Source of the DNA: Pseudomonas defluvii
GTDB lineage: Bacteria; Pseudomonadota; Gammaproteobacteria; Pseudomonadales; Pseudomonadaceae
Length of the DNA: 64,000 bases
Assembly: GCF_001695625.1 (NCBI RefSeq)
Contig: NZ_MBPN01000005.1
Span: 37,724 to 101,723, forward strand
Direction: 5' to 3'
The notes under the pieces were generated by a model that ran no database searches, had not been told where the DNA came from, and worked only from the letters and a program-made list of their open reading frames with translations. The translations under genes were made by a program, and so were the position numbers. Shown here one piece after another: positions 43,771 to 52,788 of this stretch; position 1 is the first letter of the stretch; each line of letters starts with the position of its first letter.

Positions 43771-45684
43771 ATGTCCGTACGACGCACACGCAAAGACGAT
43801 GGCAGCCAATGGACCGTTGCGGACAGCCGCAGTGTGTATGGGATCCGCCATTGGGGGGCCGGGTATTTCGCGATCAACGAGGCCGGGCGCGTCGAAGTAC
43901 GCCCCAACGGGCCGGGCAGTGCGCCGATCGACCTGTTCGAGGAAGTCGATGAACTGCGCAAGAGCGGCTTGTCGCTGCCATTGCTGGTTCGTTTCCCCGA
44001 CATCCTGCAAGACCGCGTACGCCAACTGACCGGTGCTTTCGACGCCAACATCGCGCGCCTGGAATACCAGAGCAAGTACACCGCGCTGTACCCGATCAAG
44101 GTCAACCAGCAGGAAGCGGTGGTGGAAAACATCATCGCCACTCAGGACGTGTCCATCGGCCTTGAGGCAGGCTCCAAGCCTGAGCTGCTGGCCGTGTTGG
44201 CGCTGGCGCCGAAGGGCGGCACTATCGTTTGCAACGGTTACAAGGACCGCGAGTTCATCCGCCTGGCGCTGATGGGCCAGAAGCTGGGCCACAACGTCTT
44301 TATCGTCATCGAGAAAGAGTCGGAAGTGGCGCTGGTGATCGAAGAAGCCGCCGAACTCAAGGTCAAGCCGCAGGTTGGCCTGCGTGTGCGCCTGTCGTCC
44401 CTGGCTTCGAGCAAGTGGGCTGACACCGGTGGCGAAAAATCCAAGTTCGGCCTGTCGGCGGCACAACTGATCTCGGTGGTACAGCGCTTCCGTGATGCCG
44501 GCCTGGATCAGGGTATCCGCCTGCTGCACTTCCACATGGGTTCGCAGATCGCCAACCTGGCGGACTACCAGCACGGTTTCAAGGAAGCCATTCGCTACTA
44601 CGGCGAACTGCGCGCCCTGAACCTGCCGGTCGATCACATCGACGTCGGCGGTGGCCTGGGCGTGGACTACGACGGTACCCACTCGCGCAACGCCAGTTCG
44701 ATCAACTACGACATGGACGACTACGCCGGTGTCGTGGTCGGCATGCTCAAGGAGTTCTGCGATGCGCAGGGCCTGCCGCACCCGCACATCTTCTCCGAGA
44801 GCGGTCGCTCGCTGACAGCCCACCACGCCGTCCTCGTAGTGCAGGTGACGGACGTTGAGAAACACAACGATGAAGTGCCGACCATCGAAGACAAGGAAAG
44901 CCTGCCGGAAACCGTGCAATGGCTGATCGACCTGCTTGGCCCGACTGACATCGAGATGGTCACCGAGACCTACTGGCGCGCCACGCACTACATGAGTGAC
45001 GTCGCTGCCCAGTATGCCGATGGCAAGATTACCCTGGCCCAGAAAGCCCTGGCCGAACAGTGCTACTTCGCCGTCTGCCGCCGCCTGCACAACTCGCTGA
45101 AGGCGCGCCAGCGTTCGCACCGTCAAGTGCTGGACGAGCTCAACGACAAGCTGGCCGACAAGTACATCTGCAACTTCTCGGTGTTCCAGAGCCTGCCGGA
45201 CACCTGGGCGATTGGCCAGGTACTGCCGATCCTGCCGTTGCACCGTCTTGACGAAGAGCCGATGCGCCGCGCTGTGCTGCAGGACCTGACCTGTGACTCC
45301 GACGGCAAGATCAACCAGTACGTCGACGAGCAGAGCATCGAGACCAGCTTGCCGGTGCATGGCATCAAAGAAGGTGAAGACTACCTGCTGGGTATCTTCC
45401 TGGTAGGTGCTTATCAGGAAATTCTGGGGGACATGCACAACCTGTTCGGTGATACCGATTCGGTGAACATCTACCAGAACCCGAACGGCAGCGTGTACCA
45501 CGCCGGTATCGAAACCCACGACACCATCGAAGACATGCTGCGTTACGTGCACCTGTCGCCGGAAGAGCTGATGACGCACTACCGCGACAAGGTCGCCAGC
45601 GCCAAGATCAGTGCCCGCGAGCGCACCCAGTTCCTGGATGCCCTGCGCCTGGGCCTGACGCGTTCTTCGTACCTGTCCTCGTAA
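43771..45684 (+). CDS. speA: SpeA, biosynthetic arginine decarboxylase
   Basis: A 637-residue PLP-dependent enzyme that makes agmatine from arginine for putrescine and spermidine synthesis. The PLP lysine is in YPIKVNQQE near residue 109; the LHFHMGSQ motif and the [11 protein letters not shown] phosphate-binding loop are intact, as is the [13 protein letters not shown] segment. Length is normal for SpeA. The 154 bases before it hold a GCCCG and CGGGC hairpin followed by a T-rich stretch. AGGGG precedes the ATG. Confidence 0.97.
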   Translation: MSVRRTRKDDGSQWTVADSRSVYGIRHWGAGYFAINEAGRVEVRPNGPGSAPIDLFEEVDELRKSGLSLPLLVRFPDILQDRVRQLTGAFDANIARLEYQSKYTALYPIKVNQQEAVVENIIATQDVSIGLEAGSKPELLAVLALAPKGGTIVCNGYKDREFIRLALMGQKLGHNVFIVIEKESEVALVIEEAAELKVKPQVGLRVRLSSLASSKWADTGGEKSKFGLSAAQLISVVQRFRDAGLDQGIRLLHFHMGSQIANLADYQHGFKEAIRYYGELRALNLPVDHIDVGGGLGVDYDGTHSRNASSINYDMDDYAGVVVGMLKEFCDAQGLPHPHIFSESGRSLTAHHAVLVVQVTDVEKHNDEVPTIEDKESLPETVQWLIDLLGPTDIEMVTETYWRATHYMSDVAAQYADGKITLAQKALAEQCYFAVCRRLHNSLKARQRSHRQVLDELNDKLADKYICNFSVFQSLPDTWAIGQVLPILPLHRLDEEPMRRAVLQDLTCDSDGKINQYVDEQSIETSLPVHGIKEGEDYLLGIFLVGAYQEILGDMHNLFGDTDSVNIYQNPNGSVYHAGIETHDTIEDMLRYVHLSPEELMTHYRDKVASAKISARERTQFLDALRLGLTRSSYLSS

Positions 45685-45698
45685 CACGGCGTCGGCTG

Positions 45699-45889
45699 TC
45701 ATCGCGGCCAAGGCCGGCTCCTACAGAGATCCGTGCAGAACACTCCATTTCTGTAGGGGCAGGCTTGCCTGCGATGGCATTGGCGGGGCGTCAGTAAGTG
45801 CGCGGCGCCCGCATCGTTGGCAAGCCAACTCCTACAGGGATCAGTGTGGAGCACTGCATTATCTGTGTGGCAGGCTTGCCTGCGATGGC
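45699..45889. repeat. Two tandem REP pairs (BIME)
   Basis: Four REP elements occur as two head-to-head pairs: 45699-45726 (forward), 45751-45778 (reverse), 45811-45837 (forward) and 45864-45889 (reverse). The shared core is ATCGC-GGCAAGCC-GCTCCTACAG with variation in the stem. The spacers inside the two pairs are similar in length (24 and 26 bases) and in sequence (GATCCGTG against GATCAGTG, then GCA/GAACACT). The array fills the converging gap between speA and the MATE gene and may act as a terminator or a gyrase site. Confidence 0.85.
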
Positions 45890-45890
45890 A

Positions 45891-47255
45891 TCAGCGGGAT
45901 TTCAGTGCGTGGGTGGGCTCTTTGAACCATTCATTGCGTTGCTGCATCCGCCAGCTCATCAGGCCCAGTGTCACGCCGCGCAAGGCCATGAACAGCAGAA
46001 AACCCAGCCACAGCCCATGGTTGCCAAGCCCGCTTATGGCATAGGCAAAGGGGACGGCGAGGACGACGCTGAGCAGCATACCGTTGCGCATTTCCCGTGC
46101 GCGGGTGGCGCCGATGAACAGGCCATCGAGCAGGTAGCTCCACACGGCGATCAACGGCAGCACTGCCAGGTACGGCAGGTACTCGAAGGCGGTTTCACGC
46201 ACGCTTTGGATGTCGGTCTGCATTTCAATGAACAGGTGGCCGCCAAGCATGAACAGCAAGGCAAACCCCAGGCTTGCCAGCAACGACCAGCCCGCCGCCA
46301 CGGTCAAGGAGCGACGCAGGGCGGGACGGTCGCCGGCCCCGATGGCGTGGCCACAAAGTGCTTCCACGGCGTGGGCCAGGCCGTCCAGTGCATAGGCCGT
46401 GAGTAGCAAGCCGTTGAGCAGCAGGGCATTCGCTGCGACGGTGGCATCGCCCAAGCGGGCGCCCTGCACGGTGATCAGGAAGAACACCGCCTGCAAGGCC
46501 AGGCTGCGAATGAAGATGTCCCGGTTGACGCTCAGCAGCGGTCGCCAGCTCTGCCAGCGGCGTAGCGCTGCCCAGGCCAGTTTGCCCGGGTAGGCGCGCA
46601 GGGCCGGGCGGGTCAAGGCCAGGCCGAGCAGGGCAGCGCTCCACTCGGCGACCACCGAAGCCCGCGCCGAGCCGATAACGCCCCAGTCCAGGCCCATCAC
46701 GAACCAGAGGTTGAGCACGATGTTCAGCAGGTTGGTGGTCAGCAGGATCGCCAGCGGTGCACGCGCATTCTGGGTGCCGAGGAACCAGCCTACCAGGGCG
46801 AAGCTGGCCAGGGCGGCCGGCAGGCCGAGCAAGCGGGTCTGGAAGAAGTCATGGGTGGTTTGTGCCAGCGCCTGCGAGGGTTGCATCACGCTCAACGCCA
46901 GGTGGCTGAAGGGGATCGCCAGCAGGCCCAGCAACAGGGCGAAGCACAGCGCCAGTGCCAGCCCTTGCAGCAGTACCTGGCGCAAGGCAGCGCCGTCCTC
47001 ACGGCCGGCGGCTTGTGCGGCAAAGCCGGTAGTGCCCATGCGCAGGAAGCCCATCACCCAGGCCAGGACGGTATAGAGGCTGGCGCCGACAGCCACTGCA
47101 CCGAGTTGGTGGGCATGGGGCAGGTGGCCGATCACGGCACTGTCGACCAAGGCCACCAGCGGTACGGAGATGTTCGAAAGAATCATCGGCGCGGCCAGCG
47201 CCCACACGTTACGGTGGGTAGGGCGGTCGCGCCAATCGGCGATCAGTGAGGTCAT
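45891..47255 (-). CDS. MATE family efflux transporter (DinF type)
   Basis: A 454-residue inner-membrane protein with about twelve membrane segments in two related halves of six, typical of MatE domains. It opens with NVWALAAPMILSNISVPLVALVDSAVIG, wherein the ALAAP and D-S motifs are typical of the DinF subgroup. It should export cationic drugs or toxic metabolites using a Na+ or H+ gradient; the substrate is unknown. AAGGAG lies 6 bases before the ATG at 47255. Its stop touches the REP array. It is divergent from the macroglobulin gene. Confidence 0.92.
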   Translation of the reverse strand: MTSLIADWRDRPTHRNVWALAAPMILSNISVPLVALVDSAVIGHLPHAHQLGAVAVGASLYTVLAWVMGFLRMGTTGFAAQAAGREDGAALRQVLLQGLALALCFALLLGLLAIPFSHLALSVMQPSQALAQTTHDFFQTRLLGLPAALASFALVGWFLGTQNARAPLAILLTTNLLNIVLNLWFVMGLDWGVIGSARASVVAEWSAALLGLALTRPALRAYPGKLAWAALRRWQSWRPLLSVNRDIFIRSLALQAVFFLITVQGARLGDATVAANALLLNGLLLTAYALDGLAHAVEALCGHAIGAGDRPALRRSLTVAAGWSLLASLGFALLFMLGGHLFIEMQTDIQSVRETAFEYLPYLAVLPLIAVWSYLLDGLFIGATRAREMRNGMLLSVVLAVPFAYAISGLGNHGLWLGFLLFMALRGVTLGLMSWRMQQRNEWFKEPTHALKSR

Positions 47256-47338
47256 GCATGCTCCTTGTCAGCCCGCATTGTAGTGGACAGACGGCACTAA
47301 TGGGCCGACAGGCGGTCTGAGCGCCTGGCCTGTGGCTA

Positions 47339-47384
47339 AAGCGTGCATTTGCGCACGCTTGCCCTGATGCTGATGAGATATAGT
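47339..47384 (+). promoter_or_regulatory. Inverted repeat and candidate -10 box before the macroglobulin gene
   Basis: AAGCGTGC and GCACGCTT are perfect 8-base arms around 6 bases (47339-47360). A TATAGT box follows at 47379-47384, about 43 bases before the start codon. No -35 box sits at the right distance, so the palindrome may be an activator site. Confidence 0.35.
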
Positions 47385-47426
47385 TCACCCCTTAAAGACA
47401 CTGCTGCCCAAGAGAGTTCATCTCCC

Positions 47427-50400
47427 ATGTTCAACAAAGGATTGTTGCTGGCCTGTGCGCTGGCGCTATTGAGTGCCTGTGACTCGTCATCCGTGGATAA
47501 ACCCGCGCCTGCACCGGCAGAGAAGGCGGCGCCCAGCGCGCCCAAGCCCGCGCGTGAAGATGCGGCAACCCTGGCCCAACGCTACGCCGGACGCGAGTTG
47601 AGCGTGGTGGATGTGTCCGAGGTGCAGTTGGATGGCTCAAGCACCTTGTCGGTGTCGTTCAGTGCACCACTGGACGCTCAGCAGCCATTTGCCGAGCGCC
47701 TGCACCTGGTCGATACGGTAAAGGGCAAGGTTGACGGTGCCTGGGAGCTCTCTGATAACCAGATGGAACTGCGACTGCGGCACCTGGAGCCCAAGCGCAA
47801 ACTGGTGCTGACCATCGACGCCGGGCTGTTGGCGGTGAATGGCAAGCGCCTGGCTGCCGAGTCGGTCAGCCGCCTGGAAACCCGCGACCTGGAGCCGACT
47901 GTCGGTTTCGCCAGCCGCGGCTCGCTGTTGCCGACCCGCGTGGCCGAAGGCCTGCCGGTGATCGCGCTGAACGTCGACAAGGTCGATGTCGAATTTTTCC
48001 GGATCAAGCCTGAAGCGCTGCCGACCTTCCTGGGGCAGTGGGGCCGCAACAGCAGCCTGCAGACCTATGAGTCCCGCGAGCTGTTGCCGATGGCCGAGTT
48101 GGTCTATGGCGGTCGCTTCGACCTGAACCCGGCGCGCAATACCCGTGAAACCCTGCTGTTGCCGATCGCCGGCCTCAAGCCGCTGCAACAACCGGGTGTT
48201 TATCTGGCGGTCATGCGTGCCTCGGGTACCTACAACTACTCGCAGCCGGCCACACTGTTCACCCTCAGTGACATCGGCCTGTCGGCGCACCGTTATCAGA
48301 ACCGCCTCGATGTGTTTACCCAGGCGCTGGAGGGCGGTAAGGCCCTCAGCGGTGTGGAGGTCGAACTGCTCGACAACGAGGGCCGTGTGCTGGGCCAGGG
48401 CAAGACCGATGGCAGCGGCCACGCGCAGTTGCCGGCAGCGGCCAAGGCTGAGGTGCTGTTGGCCAAGCAGGCTGAACACACCACGATGCTGCGGCTGAAC
48501 AACGCCGCGCTGGACCTGGCCGAGTTCGACATCACCGGGCCTCTGGCCAACCCTTTGCAGTTTTTCGTGTTTGGTCCGCGTGACCTTTATCGCCCGGGTG
48601 AGACGGTGCTGCTCAACGCGCTGCTGCGTGATCAGGACGGTAAGCCGGTCAAGCCGCAACCGGTCACGGTCGAAGTGCGTCGCCCGGATAACCAGATCAG
48701 CCGCAAGTTTGTCTGGGAACCGGGTAGCGAGGGCCTTTATCAATACGCCCTGCAACTGGCTGGCGAAGCGCCGACCGGGCGTTGGGAGTTGCTCTTCGAC
48801 TTCGGCGGCGGTCAGCGACAGGTCTACGGCTTCATGGTCGAGGACTTCCTGCCCGAGCGTCTGGCGCTTGAACTCAAAGGCAGCCCGACACCCCTGAGCC
48901 CTGATGAAACTGCCGAGATATCGGTCAATGGCCGTTACCTCTACGGCGCCCCAGCGTCGGGCAATCGCCTGAGCGGCCAGGCCTACATCCGCCCACTGCG
49001 TGAGGCGGTGCCGGCCTTGCCCGGCTATCAGTTCGGTTCGGTCACCGAGCAGGAGTTGAGCCAGGATCTGGAGCTGGACGAAACGACCCTGGATGCCTCC
49101 GGTGATGCCACGCTGAGCATCGAGAGCAAATGGTCCGAAGCCCGTTCGCCTTTGCAGTTGACGGTGCAGGCAAGCCTGCAGGAGTCCGGAGGCCGGCCAA
49201 TCACTCGCCGGCTTGAACAGCCGATCTGGCCTGCCGAGCGGCTGCCGGGGCTGCGTGGCCTGTTTGACGGTGAGGAAACCGACGGTGACGGCCCGGTCGA
49301 GTTTGAACTGCTTGTCGCCGATCGCAACGGCAACAAGCTGGCGGTGGATAACCTGCGCGTGCGCCTGGTGCAGGAGCGCCGTGACTACTACTGGAACTAC
49401 TCCGAAAGCGATGGCTGGAGCTACAACTTCAATGAGAAGTACCTGACCCAGAGTGAAGAAACCGTCAGCATCAAGGCCGGCGGTACCGCCAAGATCAGCT
49501 TTCCGGTCGCGTGGGGCCCGTACCGTGTCGAGGTGGAAGATCCGCGCACCGGGCTGGTCAGCAGCCTGCGTTTCTGGGCCGGCTACCGCGCCCAGGACAA
49601 CACCGACGGCGGCGCCGTACGCCCAGACCAGGTCAAGCTGGCGCTGGACAAGAAAGCCTATGCCGATGGCGACACCGCCACGGTCACCGTGACCCCGCCT
49701 GCTGCAGGCAAGGGTTACTTGATGGTCGAGTCCGCCGATGGCCCGCTGTGGTGGGAGGAAATCGACGTGCCGGCCGAAGGCAAGGCCTTCGAGGTCAAGC
49801 TGGACCGCAAGTGGGCGCGGCACGATCTGTATGTCAGCGCCTTGGTGATTCGTCCGGGTGAGCGCAAGGCCAACGTCACGCCCAAGCGTGCCGTCGGTAT
49901 TCTGCACCTGCCACTGGAGCGTGCCGAGCGTAAGCTGGCGGTCAGCCTGACGGCGCCAGAGAAGATGCGTCCCAAGCAACCCCTGACGGTCAAGGTACAG
50001 GCGCGTAACGCCGATGGCAGTGTGCCGAAACAGGTGCATGTGCTGCTGGCAGCGGTTGACGTTGGCATTCTCAACATCACTGAATACGCAACGCCTGATC
50101 CATTTGCCGCGATGTTCGGGCGCAAGGCCTATGGGGCCGATCAACTGGATATTTACGGCCAGTTGATCGAAGCCGGTCAGGGCCGCCTGGCCAGCCTGGC
50201 ATTCGGTGGTGACGCCGGCCTGACCAAAGGTGGCAAGCGCCCGGACACCAGCGTCACCATCGTTGCCCTGCAAAGCGCGCCGGTGACCCTGAACGAGAAG
50301 GGTGAAGGCCAGGCCAGTGTCGATATCCCGGATTTCAACGGTGAGCTGCGGGTGATGGCCCAGGCCTGGACCGAAGACCGCTTCGGCATGGCCGAGGCCA

Positions 50401-52325
50401 AGACTGTCGTCGCCGCGCCGCTGATTGCCGAGCTGTCGGCGCCGCGCTTCCTCGCCGGTGGTGATCGCACCACCCTGGCGCTGGACCTGTCGAACCTCTC
50501 CGGCAAGGCACAGAACCTTACGGTGCAGTTCAGCGCAGATGGTCAGCTCAGCCTGATGCGCGCCGCCGAGCAGCAAGTGCCTTTGGCTGAAGGCCAGCGC
50601 AAGACCTTGCTGATTCCGGTGCAGGCCGTTGGTGGCTTGGGGCAAGGGCAGGTCAAGGTGCAGGTGCAAGGCCTGGTGCTGCCAGGCGAGCCGAACACCG
50701 TGTTCAGCCGGGAGTGGACCTTGGGCATACGCCCGGCGTACCCGGCGCTGCTCAAGCATTACCGCGCAACGCTCAGCGATCAGCCATGGAGCCTGCCGCA
50801 GTCGGAACTGGCGGTGTTCGAGCCGGCCGGCCTTGAGGCGAGCCTGGCCTTGTCCAGCCGCCCACCGCTGAACCTTGGCGAGCAGATTCGCGCGCTGGAA
50901 GCCTACCCGTATGGCTGTGCCGAGCAGACCACCAGTGGCCTGTACCCCTCGCTCTATGCCGATGACGCGACACTTAAACGCCTGGGCCTGAAAGGCGAGG
51001 CTGCGGATAAACGTCAGCGCAAGATCGAAGTCGGTATTGAGCGTTTGCTGGGCATGCAGCGCTACAACGGCAGCTTCGGCCTGTGGAGTGCTGACGGTGA
51101 GGAAGAGTACTGGTTGACCGCCTATGTCACCGACTTCCTCCTGCGTGCCCGTGATCAAGGCTATGCGGTGCCGGCCGAAGCCTTGAAGAAGGCCAGTGAG
51201 CGCCTGCTGCGTTACGTGCAGGAGCGTAACCTGATCGAGGTGCGCTACAGCCAGAACGCCGAGCACAGCCGCTTTGCCGTGCAGGCGTATGCCGCGCTGG
51301 TATTGGCGCGCAGTCAGCAAGCACCACTGGGCGCCCTGCGCAGTTTGTTCGAGCGTCGTAGCGATGCGCGCTCGGGCCTGCCGCTGGTGCAGTTGTCCGT
51401 GGCTTTGGACAAGATGGGCGACAAACCGCGCGCCGAACAGGCGATGCAGGCCGGGCTGGCGGTTACCCGTGATAGCCGCTACTGGCTGGGCGACTACGGT
51501 AGCCCGCTACGGGATCAGGCCTTGATTCTGGCCCTGCTGGAAGAAAACAACCTGGCGGCGGGCAAGCGTGAGGCTCGGTTGTTCGAGTTGTCGGACCTGT
51601 TGGCGGCCAATCGCTGGTTGTCGACGCAGGAGCGCAACGCCCTGTTCCTGGCCGGGCGCGGTTTGCTCGGCAAGCCAGAGCAACCCTGGACCGCTCGCCT
51701 GGAGGCTGGTGGCGAGGTGCGAGAGCTGAGCCAGGCACAGCCTGCAGTGAAGCTTGAAAGCACTGCGCTGGCTCAGTCGTTGACCGTACAGAACAACGGT
51801 GACCAGACCCTCTACCAGCAACTGACCTTGTCGGGTTATCCACAGGTGGCGCCACCGGCCGGTGGCGAGAACCTGAGCATCCGCCGCGATTACCTGGGCA
51901 TGAACGGCCAGCCGTTGGACCTTAATGGCCTGAAGAGCGGCCAACTGGTGTTGGTACACCTGGCGGTGAGTGCCAGTCAGCGTGTGCCGGATGCCTTGGT
52001 GGTCGACCTGCTGCCTGCCGGCCTGGAGCTGGAGAATCAGAACCTGGCGCAAAGCGCGGCCAGCCTGGACAACGCCAGCAGTGCGGTGAAGGAGTGGCAC
52101 AGTGCGATGCAGAACGCGACCTTGCTGCATCAGGAGTTCCGTGACGATCGTTATGTCGCGGCGGTGGACCTGGACGGATACGGCACCACGCACCTGCTGT
52201 ACCTGGCCCGTGCAGTGACCCCGGGTGTTTACCGGGTGCCACCGCCACAGGTCGAGTCGATGTACCGGCCAAACTGGCAGGCGGTCGGCGAGGCGCGTGG
52301 GTCGTTGGTGGTCAAGGAGCGCTGA
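47427..52325 (+). CDS. Bacterial alpha-2-macroglobulin lipoprotein (YfhM type)
   Basis: A 1632-residue periplasmic lipoprotein. The signal peptide ends in the lipobox LLSAC, and an Ala/Pro-rich tether follows. Macroglobulin-like beta domains (MG2 family) fill the first two thirds. The thioester motif CAEQ is at residues 1164-1167 (YPYGCAEQTTSG), followed by an all-helical TED-like domain and a C-terminal receptor-like region. With an intact CxEQ the protein can trap attacking proteases covalently. Such genes usually stand next to pbpC, and here pbpC follows after a small opposite-strand gene. The ATG at 47427 starts the signal peptide; an in-frame extension from 47343 is rejected. Confidence 0.95.
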   Translation: MFNKGLLLACALALLSACDSSSVDKPAPAPAEKAAPSAPKPAREDAATLAQRYAGRELSVVDVSEVQLDGSSTLSVSFSAPLDAQQPFAERLHLVDTVKGKVDGAWELSDNQMELRLRHLEPKRKLVLTIDAGLLAVNGKRLAAESVSRLETRDLEPTVGFASRGSLLPTRVAEGLPVIALNVDKVDVEFFRIKPEALPTFLGQWGRNSSLQTYESRELLPMAELVYGGRFDLNPARNTRETLLLPIAGLKPLQQPGVYLAVMRASGTYNYSQPATLFTLSDIGLSAHRYQNRLDVFTQALEGGKALSGVEVELLDNEGRVLGQGKTDGSGHAQLPAAAKAEVLLAKQAEHTTMLRLNNAALDLAEFDITGPLANPLQFFVFGPRDLYRPGETVLLNALLRDQDGKPVKPQPVTVEVRRPDNQISRKFVWEPGSEGLYQYALQLAGEAPTGRWELLFDFGGGQRQVYGFMVEDFLPERLALELKGSPTPLSPDETAEISVNGRYLYGAPASGNRLSGQAYIRPLREAVPALPGYQFGSVTEQELSQDLELDETTLDASGDATLSIESKWSEARSPLQLTVQASLQESGGRPITRRLEQPIWPAERLPGLRGLFDGEETDGDGPVEFELLVADRNGNKLAVDNLRVRLVQERRDYYWNYSESDGWSYNFNEKYLTQSEETVSIKAGGTAKISFPVAWGPYRVEVEDPRTGLVSSLRFWAGYRAQDNTDGGAVRPDQVKLALDKKAYADGDTATVTVTPPAAGKGYLMVESADGPLWWEEIDVPAEGKAFEVKLDRKWARHDLYVSALVIRPGERKANVTPKRAVGILHLPLERAERKLAVSLTAPEKMRPKQPLTVKVQARNADGSVPKQVHVLLAAVDVGILNITEYATPDPFAAMFGRKAYGADQLDIYGQLIEAGQGRLASLAFGGDAGLTKGGKRPDTSVTIVALQSAPVTLNEKGEGQASVDIPDFNGELRVMAQAWTEDRFGMAEAKTVVAAPLIAELSAPRFLAGGDRTTLALDLSNLSGKAQNLTVQFSADGQLSLMRAAEQQVPLAEGQRKTLLIPVQAVGGLGQGQVKVQVQGLVLPGEPNTVFSREWTLGIRPAYPALLKHYRATLSDQPWSLPQSELAVFEPAGLEASLALSSRPPLNLGEQIRALEAYPYGCAEQTTSGLYPSLYADDATLKRLGLKGEAADKRQRKIEVGIERLLGMQRYNGSFGLWSADGEEEYWLTAYVTDFLLRARDQGYAVPAEALKKASERLLRYVQERNLIEVRYSQNAEHSRFAVQAYAALVLARSQQAPLGALRSLFERRSDARSGLPLVQLSVALDKMGDKPRAEQAMQAGLAVTRDSRYWLGDYGSPLRDQALILALLEENNLAAGKREARLFELSDLLAANRWLSTQERNALFLAGRGLLGKPEQPWTARLEAGGEVRELSQAQPAVKLESTALAQSLTVQNNGDQTLYQQLTLSGYPQVAPPAGGENLSIRRDYLGMNGQPLDLNGLKSGQLVLVHLAVSASQRVPDALVVDLLPAGLELENQNLAQSAASLDNASSAVKEWHSAMQNATLLHQEFRDDRYVAAVDLDGYGTTHLLYLARAVTPGVYRVPPPQVESMYRPNWQAVGEARGSLVVKER

Positions 52326-52336
52326 GTCTGCTGCCA

Positions 52337-52386
52337 GTGCCTACAGGGTGATGTCTGTCCTGTAGGCACCGGCCTTGCCGGCGAGG
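52337..52386. repeat. REP-type hairpin after the macroglobulin gene
   Basis: GTGCCTACAGG and CCTGTAGGCAC form a perfect 11-base inverted repeat (52337-52369) and are joined to CACCGGCCTTGCCGGCGA. This is the reverse complement of the element found at 25414-25452. It lies between two converging genes and probably ends both transcripts. Confidence 0.7.
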
Positions 52387-52390
52387 GTGG

Positions 52391-52684
52391 TCAATGCACC
52401 ACCCAGCTCAGAATCCACAACCCCAGCAGCAACCAGATGATCCCGATAATGATCGAGGCGCGCATGAATGCGCGAACCGCCGAGTACAGCACCAGCAGCC
52501 CGACGATCAGCGTGAGGATGCTGACCAGCGAGGTGTCCATGCCCAACGTGCGCGAAAGGCCTTCGATAAAGCTGCCGCCAGCGTTGGACAGCAGGCTGAA
52601 CAGGCCATTGAGGCCATCCACTACAAAGCGGATCAAGGCGCCCAGCGCTTGGCCGAGCCATTCGAAAAAACCTTCTACATGCAT
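52391..52684 (-). CDS. Small conserved inner-membrane protein
   Basis: A 97-residue protein of unknown function with an amphipathic N-terminus (HVEGFFEWLGQALGALIRF), then two membrane helices near residues 52-70 and 74-96 joined by a short basic turn (RAFMRAS). AGGAAG lies 6 bases before the ATG at 52684; the frame from 52774 is an extension without a ribosome site. It reads against the flanking macroglobulin and pbpC genes, so it interrupts that pair. I know of no function. Confidence 0.75.
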   Translation of the reverse strand: MHVEGFFEWLGQALGALIRFVVDGLNGLFSLLSNAGGSFIEGLSRTLGMDTSLVSILTLIVGLLVLYSAVRAFMRASIIIGIIWLLLGLWILSWVVH

Positions 52685-52788
52685 AATCGCTTCCTGATAA
52701 TCATCATGGCAGCTTCGCCATTTTCCAGCCTTTGGCCACTCACGGGCCGGCTCGGTTCCCTGTGCCCGGAACAAGGTGTCGGCACGTG

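Noticed and set aside
43711..45711. A 666-codon frame opposite speA
   Set aside because: No ribosome site or recognisable domain; it mirrors the codon bias of speA, which is intact.
47637..51320. A 1227-codon open frame on the minus strand opposite the macroglobulin gene
   Set aside because: Its translation is rich in Gln, Arg and His with no domain, and the plus-strand frame is a clear known family. Long antisense frames are common in GC-rich DNA.
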